Source of the DNA: Thiobacillus sp.
Lineage (GTDB): Bacteria > Pseudomonadota > Gammaproteobacteria > Burkholderiales > Thiobacillaceae
Reading direction: 5' to 3'
Assembly (NCBI GenBank): GCA_024709165.1
Contig: JANJXF010000091.1
Coordinates: forward strand, 1-48,457
Length of the DNA: 48,457 bases
Shown: piece after piece, positions 16,695 to 24,975 of the stretch
Layout: each line of letters begins with the position of its first letter
Position numbering within the stretch: the stretch's first letter is position 1
Notes under the pieces: model-generated
What the model saw: only the letters and a program-made list of their open reading frames with translations
What the model was told of the DNA's origin: nothing
Databases searched by the model: none
Program-made: the position numbers and the translations under genes

Positions 16695-17309
16695 ATGAGC
16701 TACTGTCGGCAATTCGACCAGTTCAACCCATTGACCGGTGCGGCACCTCGCATCCCGTTCGTGGCGCTGGGCGAGATTGTCGGACGCGCCCGCCGTTTGC
16801 TGCGCGATGCCACGACAGCGCAGATCATCGAATTGGCCGAAACCGTCGAGTGGATCATCGACAGTGCAGTGCTCGATGCTACCAAGGAAGCCGATGCCGA
16901 ATGTATGCCCGTGCTGGAACGCGTCCAGCGCAGTGACGGGCAATGGCTGCGTGACAGCATCTTCTACTACGACATCTGCCCCAAGCCGGGTGAGAGCTTT
17001 CCGCACTACCACCACGCCTTTGAGGTGCTGGCGTTGTGGCTGGTGGCGGCGCTGGCGCGGGCGTTCTTCTGGCAAGAGATGCTCGACTCCGGTCGGGTGA
17101 AGAATATGACCGAGCTGGCCAAGGCCGAGAAGATCGGCCTGGCGCGAATGCAGAAGATGCTCAAGCTCGCCCGGTTGTCCCCGGACATCGTCGAGGACAT
17201 TGCCCGTGGCCGGCAGCCTGTGGGGCTGTCGTTGTTGTTCTTCGTGGGGAACCCGTTGCCGGATGACTGGAACGAGCAGCGGGCAGTGATTGGCGGGCTG
17301 GCAGGTTGA
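16695..17309 (+). CDS. Chimeric protein: unknown N-terminal domain joined to recombinase-associated HTH module
   Basis: This is a 204-aa protein. Residues ~120-204, from LARAFFWQEMLD through NMTELAKAEKIGLARMQKML to DDWNEQ, are ~85% identical to the C-terminal half of the protein encoded at 36505, the helix-turn-helix partner of the element 2 recombinase. The first ~118 residues, with GEIVGRARRLLRDATTAQII and CPKPGESFPHYHHAFEVLALWLV, have no match in that protein and no counterpart elsewhere in the window. The best reading is a deletion that removed the recombinase region and fused two genes in frame. ATG 16695 lies 13 nt after GGAGG; GTG 16683 is an alternative start. Whether the product folds is unknown. 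Confidence 0.7.
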   Translation: MSYCRQFDQFNPLTGAAPRIPFVALGEIVGRARRLLRDATTAQIIELAETVEWIIDSAVLDATKEADAECMPVLERVQRSDGQWLRDSIFYYDICPKPGESFPHYHHAFEVLALWLVAALARAFFWQEMLDSGRVKNMTELAKAEKIGLARMQKMLKLARLSPDIVEDIARGRQPVGLSLLFFVGNPLPDDWNEQRAVIGGLAG

Positions 17310-17317
17310 CCGTGAGA

Positions 17318-17530
17318 GCACGTTCGAAACCCGACCGCTATGCGTTGTGGGGTGCAAACCACCGCCCGAAAACCCGCATGAATACAGGGTATCGAGCCTT
17401 GACCGGGCTAGACAAAAACAGAGAAAAGAGAGGAATTTGGGTGGCCGGCAGGGCGAAATCAGAGCCTTCCGGCGATCATCGAAATTCGTACCGCCTGCGA
17501 AACCCCGCCGGTGCTGGCCCTTCGCGGGGC
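17318..17530. other. Right-end block of element 1
   Basis: These ~210 bp are about 85% like 37227-37438, the right end of element 2. Shared landmarks are GGGGTGCAAACCACCGCCCG, ACCGGGCTAGACAAAAACAG and GCTGGCCCTTCGCGGG just before the hairpin. No gene is seen. It is probably the other arm of the attachment region; the gap to 17701 holds only this block, the middle hairpin and the left end of element 2. Confidence 0.65.
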
Positions 17531-17560
17531 GATAAAAAAGCCAGCGCATGGCTGGCTTTG
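17531..17560. repeat. Middle att-like hairpin between the elements
   Basis: AAAAAGCCAGC-GCAT-GCTGGCTTT type hairpin has the same size and flanks as the outer 30-bp repeats but a different stem sequence. The stem changes are compensatory (CCCGGA/TCCGGG replaced by CCAGC/GCTGG). The function as a terminator is preserved while the sequence is not. Confidence 0.7.
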
Positions 17561-17701
17561 GAATGATGGTGGTGCGTAGTTTACTACCGAACTACGTGCT
17601 ATTGGGGCCAGAGGGTAATAGAGTGTCTTTCTGCGGGGCATTGCCAATCGAGTAACCGCGGGCGGACAACGATGCGTAGGCCGGCCTTCGCAACGACCAG
17701 A

Positions 17702-18403
17702 TCATACCCGATCATACTCCCGCGTTGCCTCCAGCAGCTTAGCCTTTCGGTCCGCGTAATCGGGCATCAATCCCTCCAGACGGCGCCAATACTCGTCGTT
17801 GTGATGTGGCTCCACGAGATGAACCAACTCATGAGTAATCACGTAGTCGATCAGCCGAATTGGGAACTGAAGTAGTCGCCAATTGAAATTAACCCGGCCA
17901 GCAGCGCTGCAGGAGCCCCAACGGTTGCTCAGGTCGAGAATCTCTACGGTGCTCGGCAAAAGCCCATACCGGTCGGACAGCAGCTTCACCCGTTCCTTGA
18001 TCCAATGCCCGCCCGTCACCTGAAACCACTCCTTGATCCGTGTCTCGGCGTCGGCCTTATCCGACAACCTCAGTTCCAGCCATCCCGCCCTGCAATGTAC
18101 TGCCCCGGTCTGTTCAGTAACGAAACGAATACGGTAACTACGGCCAAGGTAGTAAACAGCGTCACCGCTCACATACCCTGCTGAGCGAGGGATCGGCCGG
18201 GATGCCTCCTTAATGGCGAGCTTCTGATACACCCAGAGCAGGCGGCTTTTCGCCCATATTTCCAGTTGCTCACGAGGCGTCGCCTCCGGAGCGTAGAGCT
18301 TCAATTCACCAGAGCGATCAACGGTCAGCCCAAGAGTCTTGCGCCGGCTGCTACGCTGGATCTCGAATAGCAGATCACCGACCGAGAGCGTTTCCGTGCT
18401 CAT
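17702..18403 (-). CDS. YgjP-like (DUF45/M48-type) metallopeptidase
   Basis: This 233-aa protein is of the YgjP/DUF45 family. The zinc motif is THELVHLVEPHHNDEYW near residue 190 (HExxH plus a third His), with RWGSCSAAGRVNFNWRL just before it, the family hallmark. Genes of this type are frequently the last member of type I restriction loci; their role there is unsettled. It overlaps the hsdR stop by 4 bp, so it is cotranslated with hsdR. No signal peptide is seen, so the protein is cytoplasmic. The 58 bp downstream to the left end hold no gene. Confidence 0.88.
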   Translation of the reverse strand: MSTETLSVGDLLFEIQRSSRRKTLGLTVDRSGELKLYAPEATPREQLEIWAKSRLLWVYQKLAIKEASRPIPRSAGYVSGDAVYYLGRSYRIRFVTEQTGAVHCRAGWLELRLSDKADAETRIKEWFQVTGGHWIKERVKLLSDRYGLLPSTVEILDLSNRWGSCSAAGRVNFNWRLLQFPIRLIDYVITHELVHLVEPHHNDEYWRRLEGLMPDYADRKAKLLEATREYDRV

Positions 18404-21400
18404 CCCACCAGTACCTCATGATTGTGCTTTGCAAGCGCCACCAGTTGGAAGGCAAGGTCTCGGGCAGCCTGGGCTTGCAGCCCGCCCGTGGTCATTAGCT
18501 GGCGCACCAGATGTTTGGTCAGCATGTCGCGAGCGTGAGCATTCTTCCAAAATCCGATGCGTTTGATCTCCTGCCGGATATGGTCGACGAGGTCGACAGT
18601 CATGCCAACAAGTTGTTGTTCCCGTGACGTATCGAACGCCGCATTCTTGGATGCCACTTCCAGCACCAGCCGCACGAACGGAACCTGGACATCCGGATCG
18701 AGTCCCGGAAAATCGTTGCGGTCGCCCTCCTTTAGTTCTTTGATGAACTGCTTCAGCGCCTGTTCCAGCGCCTCCCAGTTGTCCTTGAATGACTTGAGAA
18801 TCTCCTCCAGCTTTTCGCTCATCTTCTTGGCGTAGGCCGGATTTTGGAGTTCGAAGCTGACGATGTGATACCGCGCTGCGTGCTGCATTTCGGCCGCCCG
18901 GGTCTTCGAAGATTTCTGACCGGCCACCACCTTTTCGAAGTCCGTGTCGGTAATCGTGATCGGTGGAATCTTGGGATCTACACCCCTGGCCGCGACGTGC
19001 TTGTCGATCAATGCACGGACACGTTCCGGCACGCCAAGCAAATTCAGCGTCGAGTCACGATACAGGTTGGCAGCAACCTTGTTGATGAAGCCCAGCAGCT
19101 TGGCATCGCGGAACATTTCCGGCGTTACCTCCGGACGGTGTTCGAGGATGCTCAGCGTTTCGTAGAAGAGGCGCAGCTTGTTGATGAAGTCGGCACGTAT
19201 TTTCAGGTCGGCGAGCAAATCGACCGCAGCCTGGACACCTCCGAGCAAGTCCGTAATTCCCCGATCCGAGAACACCGCCATCACCCGGGCGTGGCGGTCA
19301 CGCAGCTTCGGCAACTCGGTGTTGATATCGAGGCCGATGCCCTTGAGATCGTCGGCGTCGTAGTCACCCAATGCATCATTCAAATGGCGGGCCACGCCGA
19401 TGTAATCCACCACGTAGCCGCGAGGCTTACGGCCACTGGTGCGGTTCACGCGGGCGATTGCCTGCAGCAAGTCGTGCGCGATGATTCTGCGGTCGAGATA
19501 CATCACCTGCTCGACGGGTGCATCAAAGCCCGTCAGCAGCATGTTGGTCACGATCAGGAGGCCCAGGGGGTCGGTCTTGTCCGACTGGGCCGGTGCCAAG
19601 CGCCGCTTGAACCGCTCGACCAGTTCTTCCTGCTTCTCCTTGTCCGTCCACTGTTTCCACGATTCGGGATCGTTGTGATTGCCGGACATCACGACTGCAA
19701 ATTCGAGTACCCGAATCAGGTCAAGCTTCGGATGCACATCGATCAAGAATCGCGTCTCGGCATCAAGCTTGGCCTGGTCATCTTCGGGCAGGGCAAGAAT
19801 GGCGGGCGACACGGCTTCCAGTTGCGCTACGAGAGTAGCCCTAGCGGCCATGAGTTTCTCGTAATAGATCACCGCCGCATTGCGGCTGGTGGCGACCACC
19901 TGGCCCTTGTATCCCTCTGGTAGCACTACGCTCGCATAGTGCCGAAGTATGTCGGCCGCCTTCTTCTCAATCAGTAGCGGTGCCTCAAGCACATCTCCCT
20001 GGGTGGCGTACTTGGCCTTGATGATGGCGAGTTCGGTATTGGTGTACCCCCGGAACAAGTCCTCGAATACCTGATCGAGGCTGGTTGCGTCCTTCACCAT
20101 GCCGTCGGCAGTACGACCTTCATACAAGATGGGCACGGTAGCGCCATCCATCTCCGCATCCTGGAGCAGATACCGGTCGATGTAGTCGCCAAAGATTTCC
20201 CGCGTCTCCGTTTTTTCCTTGGACAGAATCGGCGTGCCGGTAAATCCGATGATGGCGGCGTTCGGCAATGCCTTGTGCAGGTTCCGGTGCAGCGTCCGGG
20301 TATGGGAACGGTGCGCCTCATCCACCAGCACCAGGATGTTCTCCGAGTCGTTCAGCTCAGGGAACTGTTCGAACTGGATGGTTTCCTCAAAAGTGACCTG
20401 TTTGATTTCCTCGACACGTTCCGGAACCTTGTCTTCACCCTGCTCGGCGACGCGGATTTCCTTGCGGGCGATGGTCAATTTGATCTTGTCCGCCTCGCGT
20501 CGGGCTTCCTGATCCTGGTATTTCTGGATCATGGCGAACAAGATATCGGGGGATTGCTCACTCAAAATCCGCTGTGTTGCTGCAGTCGCCGATTCCCTGC
20601 GTTGCTTGTCGCTTTCTGATGGGCGCACTGTCTCGCCGGTAAGGGAGGCTGTTTCGCGCAGCTGCTTCTCCAGATCACTCCGATCCGTAACCACCACGAT
20701 CTTGAACTTTCGGAGATCGCCCAGCGTGCGCATCTTGCGCACCAGAAACACCATTGTCAGGCTCTTGCCCGAACCCTGCGTATGCCAGACGATGCCGCCG
20801 CGTTCGTCCCGTTCTGCGCCTGCTACGCGACTGCGGCCGGTATTGAGGCGCTCGATGGCCTTGTGCACGGCGCGGAACTGCTGATAGCGCGCCACCACCT
20901 TGCGCGTCTTGCCCTCTCCTGACTGGAACAGGGTGAAATTGCGCATCACATCCAATAGATGATCGGGGCGCAGCATGCCCGCAACCAATATTTGTTGGCT
21001 TGCCAGTCCCTTGCTGGAGGCGACCGGCGCTGCGGATTGCGCGGTGTCGGCCGCCCCCTCGGCATCCCTCTGCCGATAGAACAACGGCGTCCCGGCCCGA
21101 TCCGCCTGCTCTGGCCCGAGCGCACGCAGTTCGGTGGACGCCGCCACTTCGGCTTCGGCAATTTCCTGCGTGCGCGGAATCAACCCGACTTCCTCGCCTA
21201 CCTGCGACATCGGCACCGGGCTGGTGTCGGCCCACTCCAGATAGACCTCGGGCGGGGCACCAATGGTCGCCGCGCGGGCCTCGAAGAAATTGCTGACGAT
21301 CAGCAACTGGTTGGAATGGAACAGTCGCTCGGCCCCTTCGTCTTCGGTGTATTGCTCAGGGTAGAGCTCCTTGCGCTGATTGGTGTAGCGAAGCAGCTGG

Positions 21401-21960
21401 TTGATCGCCTGGGCAATGGGTGCCTCGATGCCAGGGCTCTTGAATTCCGCCACCACCAACGGGATGCCGTTCACGAACAGAACTGCATCCGGAATGATGT
21501 GGCCTCGTCCGCTGGTCAGTTGTACCTTGAACTGGTTGATGACCAGAAAGTCATTGTTCTCTGGGTGGTCGAAATCGATGTAGCGCAGCGGCTGCTGGCG
21601 ACCGGCGTCCCATCCGGGCAAACCATCGGTCACCGTACCCTTGAGCAGCAGTTCGGTAACCTGCCGATTCGCCTCCATCAAACGCAGGCCAGCGGTCAGT
21701 TCCAGTTGCCGAATTGCCCGCTCGATGCGCGCATCATCCAGCCAGGGCCGCCCGTCCGGGCCGAGGTTGATCTTGTGCAGCGCCTTGGCCAGCCGATCCT
21801 TGAGCAGCACCTCACGGAAATTTGCACGCTCGGTGAGTTCGGGGACATCAGTGTCACCGGTCAGCCACTGCCAGCCCATCTTTTCGAGCTGCTGACAGAA
21901 GGGCTGCTCGACCAGCAGTCCCTCCCATTCAATCTTGTTGTTTCCGCTGCTGTAAGCCAT
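18400..21960 (-). CDS. hsdR: Type I restriction enzyme R subunit (HsdR), element 2
   Basis: This is a 1186-aa protein. The nuclease domain shows IIPDAVLFVNG and VVAEFKS (about residues 157-178), the helicase Walker A HTQGSGKSL (~390), VDEAHRSH (~547), FTGTPI and IARVNR. The length and a long insertion between the nuclease and motor domains (including the VPMSQVGEEVG region) set it apart from the 1096-aa HsdR of element 1. ATG 21960 lies 44 bp after the darG stop. With HsdM and HsdS it forms the restriction complex. The last ~80 residues are probably the docking domain. Confidence 0.95.
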   Translation of the reverse strand: MAYSSGNNKIEWEGLLVEQPFCQQLEKMGWQWLTGDTDVPELTERANFREVLLKDRLAKALHKINLGPDGRPWLDDARIERAIRQLELTAGLRLMEANRQVTELLLKGTVTDGLPGWDAGRQQPLRYIDFDHPENNDFLVINQFKVQLTSGRGHIIPDAVLFVNGIPLVVAEFKSPGIEAPIAQAINQLLRYTNQRKELYPEQYTEDEGAERLFHSNQLLIVSNFFEARAATIGAPPEVYLEWADTSPVPMSQVGEEVGLIPRTQEIAEAEVAASTELRALGPEQADRAGTPLFYRQRDAEGAADTAQSAAPVASSKGLASQQILVAGMLRPDHLLDVMRNFTLFQSGEGKTRKVVARYQQFRAVHKAIERLNTGRSRVAGAERDERGGIVWHTQGSGKSLTMVFLVRKMRTLGDLRKFKIVVVTDRSDLEKQLRETASLTGETVRPSESDKQRRESATAATQRILSEQSPDILFAMIQKYQDQEARREADKIKLTIARKEIRVAEQGEDKVPERVEEIKQVTFEETIQFEQFPELNDSENILVLVDEAHRSHTRTLHRNLHKALPNAAIIGFTGTPILSKEKTETREIFGDYIDRYLLQDAEMDGATVPILYEGRTADGMVKDATSLDQVFEDLFRGYTNTELAIIKAKYATQGDVLEAPLLIEKKAADILRHYASVVLPEGYKGQVVATSRNAAVIYYEKLMAARATLVAQLEAVSPAILALPEDDQAKLDAETRFLIDVHPKLDLIRVLEFAVVMSGNHNDPESWKQWTDKEKQEELVERFKRRLAPAQSDKTDPLGLLIVTNMLLTGFDAPVEQVMYLDRRIIAHDLLQAIARVNRTSGRKPRGYVVDYIGVARHLNDALGDYDADDLKGIGLDINTELPKLRDRHARVMAVFSDRGITDLLGGVQAAVDLLADLKIRADFINKLRLFYETLSILEHRPEVTPEMFRDAKLLGFINKVAANLYRDSTLNLLGVPERVRALIDKHVAARGVDPKIPPITITDTDFEKVVAGQKSSKTRAAEMQHAARYHIVSFELQNPAYAKKMSEKLEEILKSFKDNWEALEQALKQFIKELKEGDRNDFPGLDPDVQVPFVRLVLEVASKNAAFDTSREQQLVGMTVDLVDHIRQEIKRIGFWKNAHARDMLTKHLVRQLMTTGGLQAQAARDLAFQLVALAKHNHEVLVG

Positions 21961-22004
21961 TCGCCCCCCTGCCTGTTACGATCCGCCCCAGTTCAGGGCG
22001 AGGA

Positions 22005-23054
22005 TCAATGCATCCAGCCCCTCTGTGCCAACTGCATCCAGGCCGCGCGGATATGATCCGGCTTGAAGATATTCTGTTTGCGCGGGTTCCAGGCGTGCAC
22101 CACGTTGGTGGCAGCATCTACATCGGGAGCAGGCGCTTCGCCCTGACGACCACCGTAATGCGCAACCCAATGCACGGTGGCCAGCAGTTCCATGCCGTAG
22201 GGGGTTTCGAACCCCTCGATCAGGTCGGCAACCTGTTCGAGACGGGTCAAGGAATCCCGTTTGTCGGCGAGGAATGCCGAAGCTTCATCAACGGCACCCG
22301 GCAACAACTCGATCTCGGCATCCGGCTTCTGGCTGTCCCCATAGCCGCGAATGAAATGCCCCTCCATGACCTCCAGCACCTTGTTGAGGTTGGGTGCATA
22401 GGGACCGTAATGCCCGGCTTCGTAGTTCAGTCGCAGGGGCTCACCGGCTTCCTGCAGGAAATAGGCGAGCTTCTGCACTTCCAGCAGGGTACGGCTGTAG
22501 TCCAGGGCCGAATAGGCGTCCATCAATCTGATGAACAAGGCTCGCGCCGGTGTCATGTGCGGGCGTTCCGTCCGTACCGGCATCGCCTTGGCTTCCGGAG
22601 CCCCCGCAGGCTCGAACAGCAACACTTGCACATCCGGCAGACTCGCGAAGGCCTGCTCGATCATCGGCCGCACCACTCTCCATTCCAGCCCGCCCAGACC
22701 GCAACCCAGCGGCGGCACCGCGATGGAGCGGATACCCAGCCGTTGCACATCGGCCACCAATGCACTCAGGCCGGATTCGATATCCTCGATGCGCGACTTG
22801 CCCTTCCAATGCCGCTTGGTCGGGAAGTTGATGATGTAGCGCGGATTCACCAAGCCGCCGTTATCGTGGATCATCATCTTGCCCGGCACCATGTCGCCAG
22901 CGTGGCAAGCCGCCTCGTAATGCTTGAAGTTGGCCGGGAAGGCCTGCTTGAATTGCAGGGCGATGCCCTTGCCCATGTAGCCGACACAGTTGACCGTGTT
23001 CACCAGCGCTTCGGCTGGTGCTTCCAGCAGGTTCCCACGGGTGAGTTCGATCAT
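22005..23054 (-). CDS. darG: DarG: macrodomain antitoxin
   Basis: This is a 349-aa protein. Residues 1-155 are a macrodomain of the DarG/TARG1-like class: ALVNTVNCVGYMGKGIALQF is the substrate loop and VPPLGCGLGGLEW the second loop. It removes ADP-ribose from thymidine in DNA, reversing DarT. Residues ~165-349, with SRTLLEVQKLAYFLQEAGE and LNYEAGHYGPYAPNL, are the C-terminal domain that in DarG binds and blocks the toxin directly. It follows darT by 13 bp. The pair is inserted in the restriction operon between hsdS and hsdR. Length and both domains look intact. Confidence 0.93.
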   Translation of the reverse strand: MIELTRGNLLEAPAEALVNTVNCVGYMGKGIALQFKQAFPANFKHYEAACHAGDMVPGKMMIHDNGGLVNPRYIINFPTKRHWKGKSRIEDIESGLSALVADVQRLGIRSIAVPPLGCGLGGLEWRVVRPMIEQAFASLPDVQVLLFEPAGAPEAKAMPVRTERPHMTPARALFIRLMDAYSALDYSRTLLEVQKLAYFLQEAGEPLRLNYEAGHYGPYAPNLNKVLEVMEGHFIRGYGDSQKPDAEIELLPGAVDEASAFLADKRDSLTRLEQVADLIEGFETPYGMELLATVHWVAHYGGRQGEAPAPDVDAATNVVHAWNPRKQNIFKPDHIRAAWMQLAQRGWMH

Positions 23055-23067
23055 CGAACGCTCTCCT

Positions 23068-23721
23068 CTAGTAATACCAGCCCGTCTTGACGGCGACCTG
23101 GGGTCGCGCCCGCTGCGGGAACTGGTTCAATATGTTTTCGACACGCTGCTGCATCGCAGCGTTCAGTACTACGATGCCACGAATCAGGGACCAGTCCAGC
23201 GACTGCCAGACCAGGAATTCGGCCTGCTTGCGGCGCTGCCGGTCGTTGTCATCCGGCTGATCTGACCAGTAACGTTCCCCGACGATATCCCAATCCACTT
23301 GATCGAGTTGTGCCAGATCGTCGTACCAGTCCGTGAATCCCGCCAAGCCATGACCATCCGAGAATACGAACCGGCACCCCGCCTGCTGGACAGCCTGCGC
23401 CGTGGTCACCAAATAGACCAGCGGCTCCTGACCCTCGGTGTAGCCAGGCACCCGCCCGGTCTTGAGATTGAGCAGCATCACCGACAACGGGCCGAAGTAG
23501 AACGGCAGGTAGTCATGAATCGTCCCGCCCGGGCCGCAGGGAATCTGCCTGACGTGGCGGCTTGCCTGCACGCTTACGTTGTGGATGGGACGGTAGGGCA
23601 AGCCGTCGTTCGGCGTTGAATGCGGCGCGTGCAACACGCCCCGAGTCAGCAACGTGGCAAGGTTGTCCACATGCACCAGGCGGTACAGCCAGGTTGGGCT
23701 CGGAGGTGCGGCGGGTGGCAT
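23068..23721 (-). CDS. darT: DarT: DNA ADP-ribosyltransferase toxin
   Basis: This 217-aa protein is of the DarT (DUF4433) family. PTWLYRLVHVDNLATLLTRG is the N-terminal NAD+-binding element, HSTPNDGLPYRPI the following loop, VFSDGHG a conserved turn, and the Glu in RRKQAEFLVWQ (~residue 165) the expected catalytic glutamate. DarT modifies thymidine on single-stranded DNA in a sequence-specific way, arresting replication; DarTG systems are known to abort phage infection. ATG 23721 shares one base with the hsdS TGA (TGATG), so toxin synthesis depends on translation of hsdS. Confidence 0.93.
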   Translation of the reverse strand: MPPAAPPSPTWLYRLVHVDNLATLLTRGVLHAPHSTPNDGLPYRPIHNVSVQASRHVRQIPCGPGGTIHDYLPFYFGPLSVMLLNLKTGRVPGYTEGQEPLVYLVTTAQAVQQAGCRFVFSDGHGLAGFTDWYDDLAQLDQVDWDIVGERYWSDQPDDNDRQRRKQAEFLVWQSLDWSLIRGIVVLNAAMQQRVENILNQFPQRARPQVAVKTGWYY

Positions 23722-24971
23722 CACGCCATCTCCAATTCAGCCGGAACACGGACGCGACCGGTAATCAAGTCGTCAGTCAGACCTACTTTTATTGATCGCA
23801 ACGTTTGCAAATATGCGCGCTGAGCAAGAATTTCAGCCTCCGCCGCATCTAGGATTGATGCTATTTCAGACTGCTCGTCGGGAGTCGGAGGGATATCTAC
23901 TGCATGCCGGTCAACCAAACCCTTGTTGAGATTCGGTTGTCCTGATCCCTGTATTGCAGAAATCAACTTGTCCGAATCGAATCGCAATCGCCAATACAGC
24001 CACCGTGCATCAATAGCTGAAGACTTGGGCACGCAGGCAAGCACTGCCTGATTTGTCGTGGCTTTAACTGTTAGCCAGCCCACGGCGCCTGCAGTGGCAC
24101 CGTACATCGCAACAAGTGGCACATTGGCGGGCACCCATTTGGCTGATGATGCGGCTAAGCCAAGCTCGGTAATTGTCTCCTCGGTAGATGTAATGCTGCC
24201 CTTACCGAGTTCACCTGACTTAACCCAAAGAATGCCGCCCCCATACATCCCGGAGGCCGAACGCGGTGGGGTGCCGCCGGCGTATGTTTCACATATATCT
24301 CCAACTATGCGCTTCAGCAGTCCCCTAGCTAATCCCGGCAAACCGAGCGTTAATAGATCATGCAATAACCCAGCTTGGGCTTGATTGAGTTTTCCAATGA
24401 GTGTTTCCGTTTGCACGATAGAGAGATCAAGTTGCCGGAGCACGTATCCGATTCGACTCTGCTCAACTTGTGGAGGAAGCCAGATGGGAGAGTCATCGAT
24501 TGCACCAATGGACAGCCCGTATCGGGTAAGCCCGTTCGCCATCCGCGCAAAATATCCTGCCAGCCGGGCATGTCCTAGCTGCTTGCTCAGATAATCCGGA
24601 TCGACCACCTCCTGGTTCGGGCGCAGCAACGCAAGGTGATAGCCGCAAACCAGATCGTCCGACGCGCAGTCCACACGTGCTGGAATGCCGATATCGTAGG
24701 GTGTCTCGGAATCCTTGGTGATGATCACATCGCCAACCTGAAGACGGAACTTGTCGATCTCCGGTTGCGCCGCGGTGGCCTCCATGAACTCGATGTCTTG
24801 CGTGATGTAGTCGTTGTTGTAGACATCGGTGTAGTTGCATAGACGCACCGGCCGTTCTCCAGCCTTGGTGAGCTTGTCGACATTGCTGAATCTGGTGTCG
24901 GTCACCGCGCGCAGCGGCACTTCCTTCCATCCAGCGGGTGGTCGTGCGGGCAAGCGCGAATCCATCAGCAT
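23721..24971 (-). CDS. hsdS: Type I restriction specificity subunit (HsdS), element 2
   Basis: This HsdS is about 416 aa. TRD1 spans ~1-160 (PPAGWKEVPLRAVTDTRFSN), and the central helix follows after WLPPQVEQSRIGYVLRQLD. TRD2 spans ~215-360 (GDICETYAGGTPPRSASGMY), and the C-terminal helix is IPPTPDEQSEIASILDAAEAE. The start is uncertain: ATG 24971 lies 4 nt after the hsdM stop, ATG 24986 overlaps hsdM and ATG 24965 is 2 codons on; none has a good ribosome-binding site, so coupling to hsdM is likely. Codon and base use in the middle part is less GC-rich than the neighbours, typical of exchanged TRDs. Confidence 0.92.
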   Translation of the reverse strand: MLMDSRLPARPPAGWKEVPLRAVTDTRFSNVDKLTKAGERPVRLCNYTDVYNNDYITQDIEFMEATAAQPEIDKFRLQVGDVIITKDSETPYDIGIPARVDCASDDLVCGYHLALLRPNQEVVDPDYLSKQLGHARLAGYFARMANGLTRYGLSIGAIDDSPIWLPPQVEQSRIGYVLRQLDLSIVQTETLIGKLNQAQAGLLHDLLTLGLPGLARGLLKRIVGDICETYAGGTPPRSASGMYGGGILWVKSGELGKGSITSTEETITELGLAASSAKWVPANVPLVAMYGATAGAVGWLTVKATTNQAVLACVPKSSAIDARWLYWRLRFDSDKLISAIQGSGQPNLNKGLVDRHAVDIPPTPDEQSEIASILDAAEAEILAQRAYLQTLRSIKVGLTDDLITGRVRVPAELEMA

Positions 24972-24975
24972 GGAT

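Larger units (their letters stand above)
4257..17560. mobile_element. Element 1: decayed serine-recombinase-type defence island
   Basis: The boundaries are the 30-bp repeat at 4257-4286 and the related hairpin at 17531-17560. The left-end block (4287-4338), the backbone from 14331 and the right end (17318-17530) all have counterparts in element 2 (17561-17610, from 28049, and 37227-37438). The cargo is vapBC plus a type I RM operon with an embedded protease/PIN-like pair, a regulator gene and parDE. No recombinase is present; the position it should occupy is a deletion junction inside the gene at 16695. It is inferred to be immobile alone but possibly mobilised by the element 2 recombinase because the ends are shared. 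Confidence 0.75.
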
